Shown here piece by piece: positions 29,562-30,556 of a stretch of 30,556 bases of DNA. Under the pieces are notes generated by a model, which did not search any database, was not told the origin of the DNA, and saw only the letters and a list, made by a program, of their open reading frames with translations. The translations under genes were made by a program, and so were the position numbers. Positions within the stretch are counted from its first letter, which is position 1, and each line of letters begins with the position of its first letter. Source of the stretch: an uncultured Lachnospiraceae bacterium (GTDB lineage Bacteria > Bacillota > Clostridia > Lachnospirales > Lachnospiraceae); contig CAPQSW010000020.1 of the NCBI GenBank assembly GCA_948688495.1, positions 1 to 30,556 of the forward strand, given 5' to 3'.

Positions 29562-30556
29562 ATGCCGATTGTTTTAAACATAGATGATGGGATAGAAATA
29601 GCTTCTGGTGATGAATATATGAGTGAAATAAGCAGGTTGAATCAGGATAAGAAGAACCCTAATGCACAATTATTTTTTAGAGGACAAGCTGTGGATTATT
29701 GGGATATTCGACCAAGCATTTTTAGAGACAGAATGCTTAGTATTGAACATTGCTTAATGTCTGAGCCATTAAGACAAATTCCAAGTGAATTTATCAATTT
29801 TAGTGATAGCTTTGAAATTATGGAAAAATATCAGCATTATGGAATGTGTACAAGATTACTTGATGTAACAACCAATCCTTTGGTAGCACTTTATTTTGCT
29901 TGTGAACGTTATGAGGAAGATGAATATAGGAATTTAGAAACAGGTGATGTTGAAAAAATGTCTCCACAAGGGAGAGTATATTTCAAAGAAGAAAATATGC
30001 CATTGAATTATAATGATTTAGCTGTAAAGATTATTTCCAAGCTGGCGAGTTATGATTTGTATAATACTTATATTTTGGAGCAAGTTATTGGACAGTCATG
30101 CGAAGATGGAATCATTACTCATGAACAGGTTAAAAGATGGTCTGATGAAAAAGGGATTCTGGAATTTATACATATTTGTCAAAATGTATATACAGTTCTT
30201 CCAGTTATGAATAATGAACGGTTGATTAGGCAAAGTGGAGCATTTTTATTACCAGGGAAATTCAATATAACCTATAGAGGGAGCAATTTGAAGGATGTTG
30301 TTATTACAAAAGCAGAATCAAATTTAAGGGAAGAATTTGATAAAATTTTCTTTTATGTAAATGATGATAATAAAGAAAAGATACGTACGGAATTAGAATA
30401 TTGTAATATAAGTGAAGCAAATTTATTTCCGGAGTTAGAATATCAACTTAAGTATATCCGCAAGCATAATGAACAACAGGAAAGAGAGGTTTCGTATTTT
30501 GAAAAGTTTCAGAAAATGGAACGGGAAGCAGAAAATGTTATATATGAAGACATTGA
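29562..30556 (+). CDS. FRG-domain protein (cut by window edge)
   Basis: 331 codons visible, no stop before the right edge. The FRG domain is clear: AQLFFRGQAVDYWDIRPSIF (about residues 40-59), then EKYQHYGMCTRLLDVTTNPL (about 87-106) and VALYFACERY. The defining Phe-Arg-Gly triad and the TRLLDVT motif are intact. The C-terminal part is charged and helical (LEYQLKYIRKHNEQQEREVS). FRG proteins are of unknown biochemistry but recur in defence islands and phage-resistance loci; its place beside a type I locus fits that. Start 29562 has AGGGGG about 9 bases upstream. Confidence 0.87.
   Translation, partial: MPIVLNIDDGIEIASGDEYMSEISRLNQDKKNPNAQLFFRGQAVDYWDIRPSIFRDRMLSIEHCLMSEPLRQIPSEFINFSDSFEIMEKYQHYGMCTRLLDVTTNPLVALYFACERYEEDEYRNLETGDVEKMSPQGRVYFKEENMPLNYNDLAVKIISKLASYDLYNTYILEQVIGQSCEDGIITHEQVKRWSDEKGILEFIHICQNVYTVLPVMNNERLIRQSGAFLLPGKFNITYRGSNLKDVVITKAESNLREEFDKIFFYVNDDNKEKIRTELEYCNISEANLFPELEYQLKYIRKHNEQQEREVSYFEKFQKMEREAENVIYEDI

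Overview
The window looks like a chromosome segment from a gut-type Firmicute of the Clostridia, most likely a Lachnospiraceae. Reasons: strong AGGAGG-type ribosome binding sites, TTGACA/TATAAT-like promoters with 17-base spacers, and gene families common in that group (BlaI/M56 pair, DUF975, DUF4190, DUF2752, SPFH + zinc-ribbon + TPM operon, PheB/ThrR-hom-apgM operon, Tex). The species cannot be named from the sequence alone. No rRNA, tRNA, CRISPR array or insertion sequence was seen.

Layout. (1) 1-3900: tail of a sensor histidine kinase, then an FtsX-type ABC permease and its ATPase, a two-component-linked export or antibiotic-sensing transporter. (2) 3913-5825: alkD-type DNA glycosylase (minus strand) divergent from prfB. 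prfB carries the RF2 programmed +1 frameshift, but the in-frame stop is UAA instead of the usual UGA. (3) 5866-9192: operon of an SPFH protein with three C-terminal zinc ribbons, a membrane-anchored zinc-ribbon protein and a TPM-domain protein, resembling Bacillus ydjI/ydjG/ydjH. (4) 9223-12300: promoter, ACT/HTH regulator, homoserine dehydrogenase, and an apgM-family protein that may be the homoserine kinase of a threonine operon. (5) 12423-13363: unrecognised gene broken by a frameshift. (6) 13377-15218: BlaI repressor with two operators, and an M56 sensor protease. (7) 15202-17885: DUF2752, HExxH protein, DUF975 and DUF4190 genes, including a divergent promoter pair sharing one -35 box. (8) 17897-18761: short repeats and two gene remnants. 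(9) 18820-23186: HTH membrane regulator, Uma2-type nuclease, Tex, and an MGMT-like protein without the usual active cysteine.

(10) 23300-30556 is an AT-rich defence-type island built around a type I restriction-modification locus. hsdM has an internal deletion plus frameshift. hsdS is present as a forward N-terminal half and two inverted C-terminal halves. The forward half and the distal inverted half share a perfect 18-bp inverted repeat inside the codons for the QINSNL motif; the proximal inverted half shares 14 bp of it. Inversion at either pair would rebuild a full hsdS with one of two second target-recognition domains, so the layout is that of a phase-variable specificity shufflon, seen here in an 'off' (truncated) state. 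The tyrosine recombinase expected to do this lies inside the segment, but it is split at a run of seven T and its catalytic Tyr position is Asn. No hsdR is visible. A class III Fic gene, a DinJ/YafQ toxin-antitoxin pair and a partial third hsdS start also lie within the segment, and an FRG-domain gene runs off the right end. The best reading is a phase-variable type I locus that has decayed and is probably frozen, with apparently intact toxin-type genes inside it.
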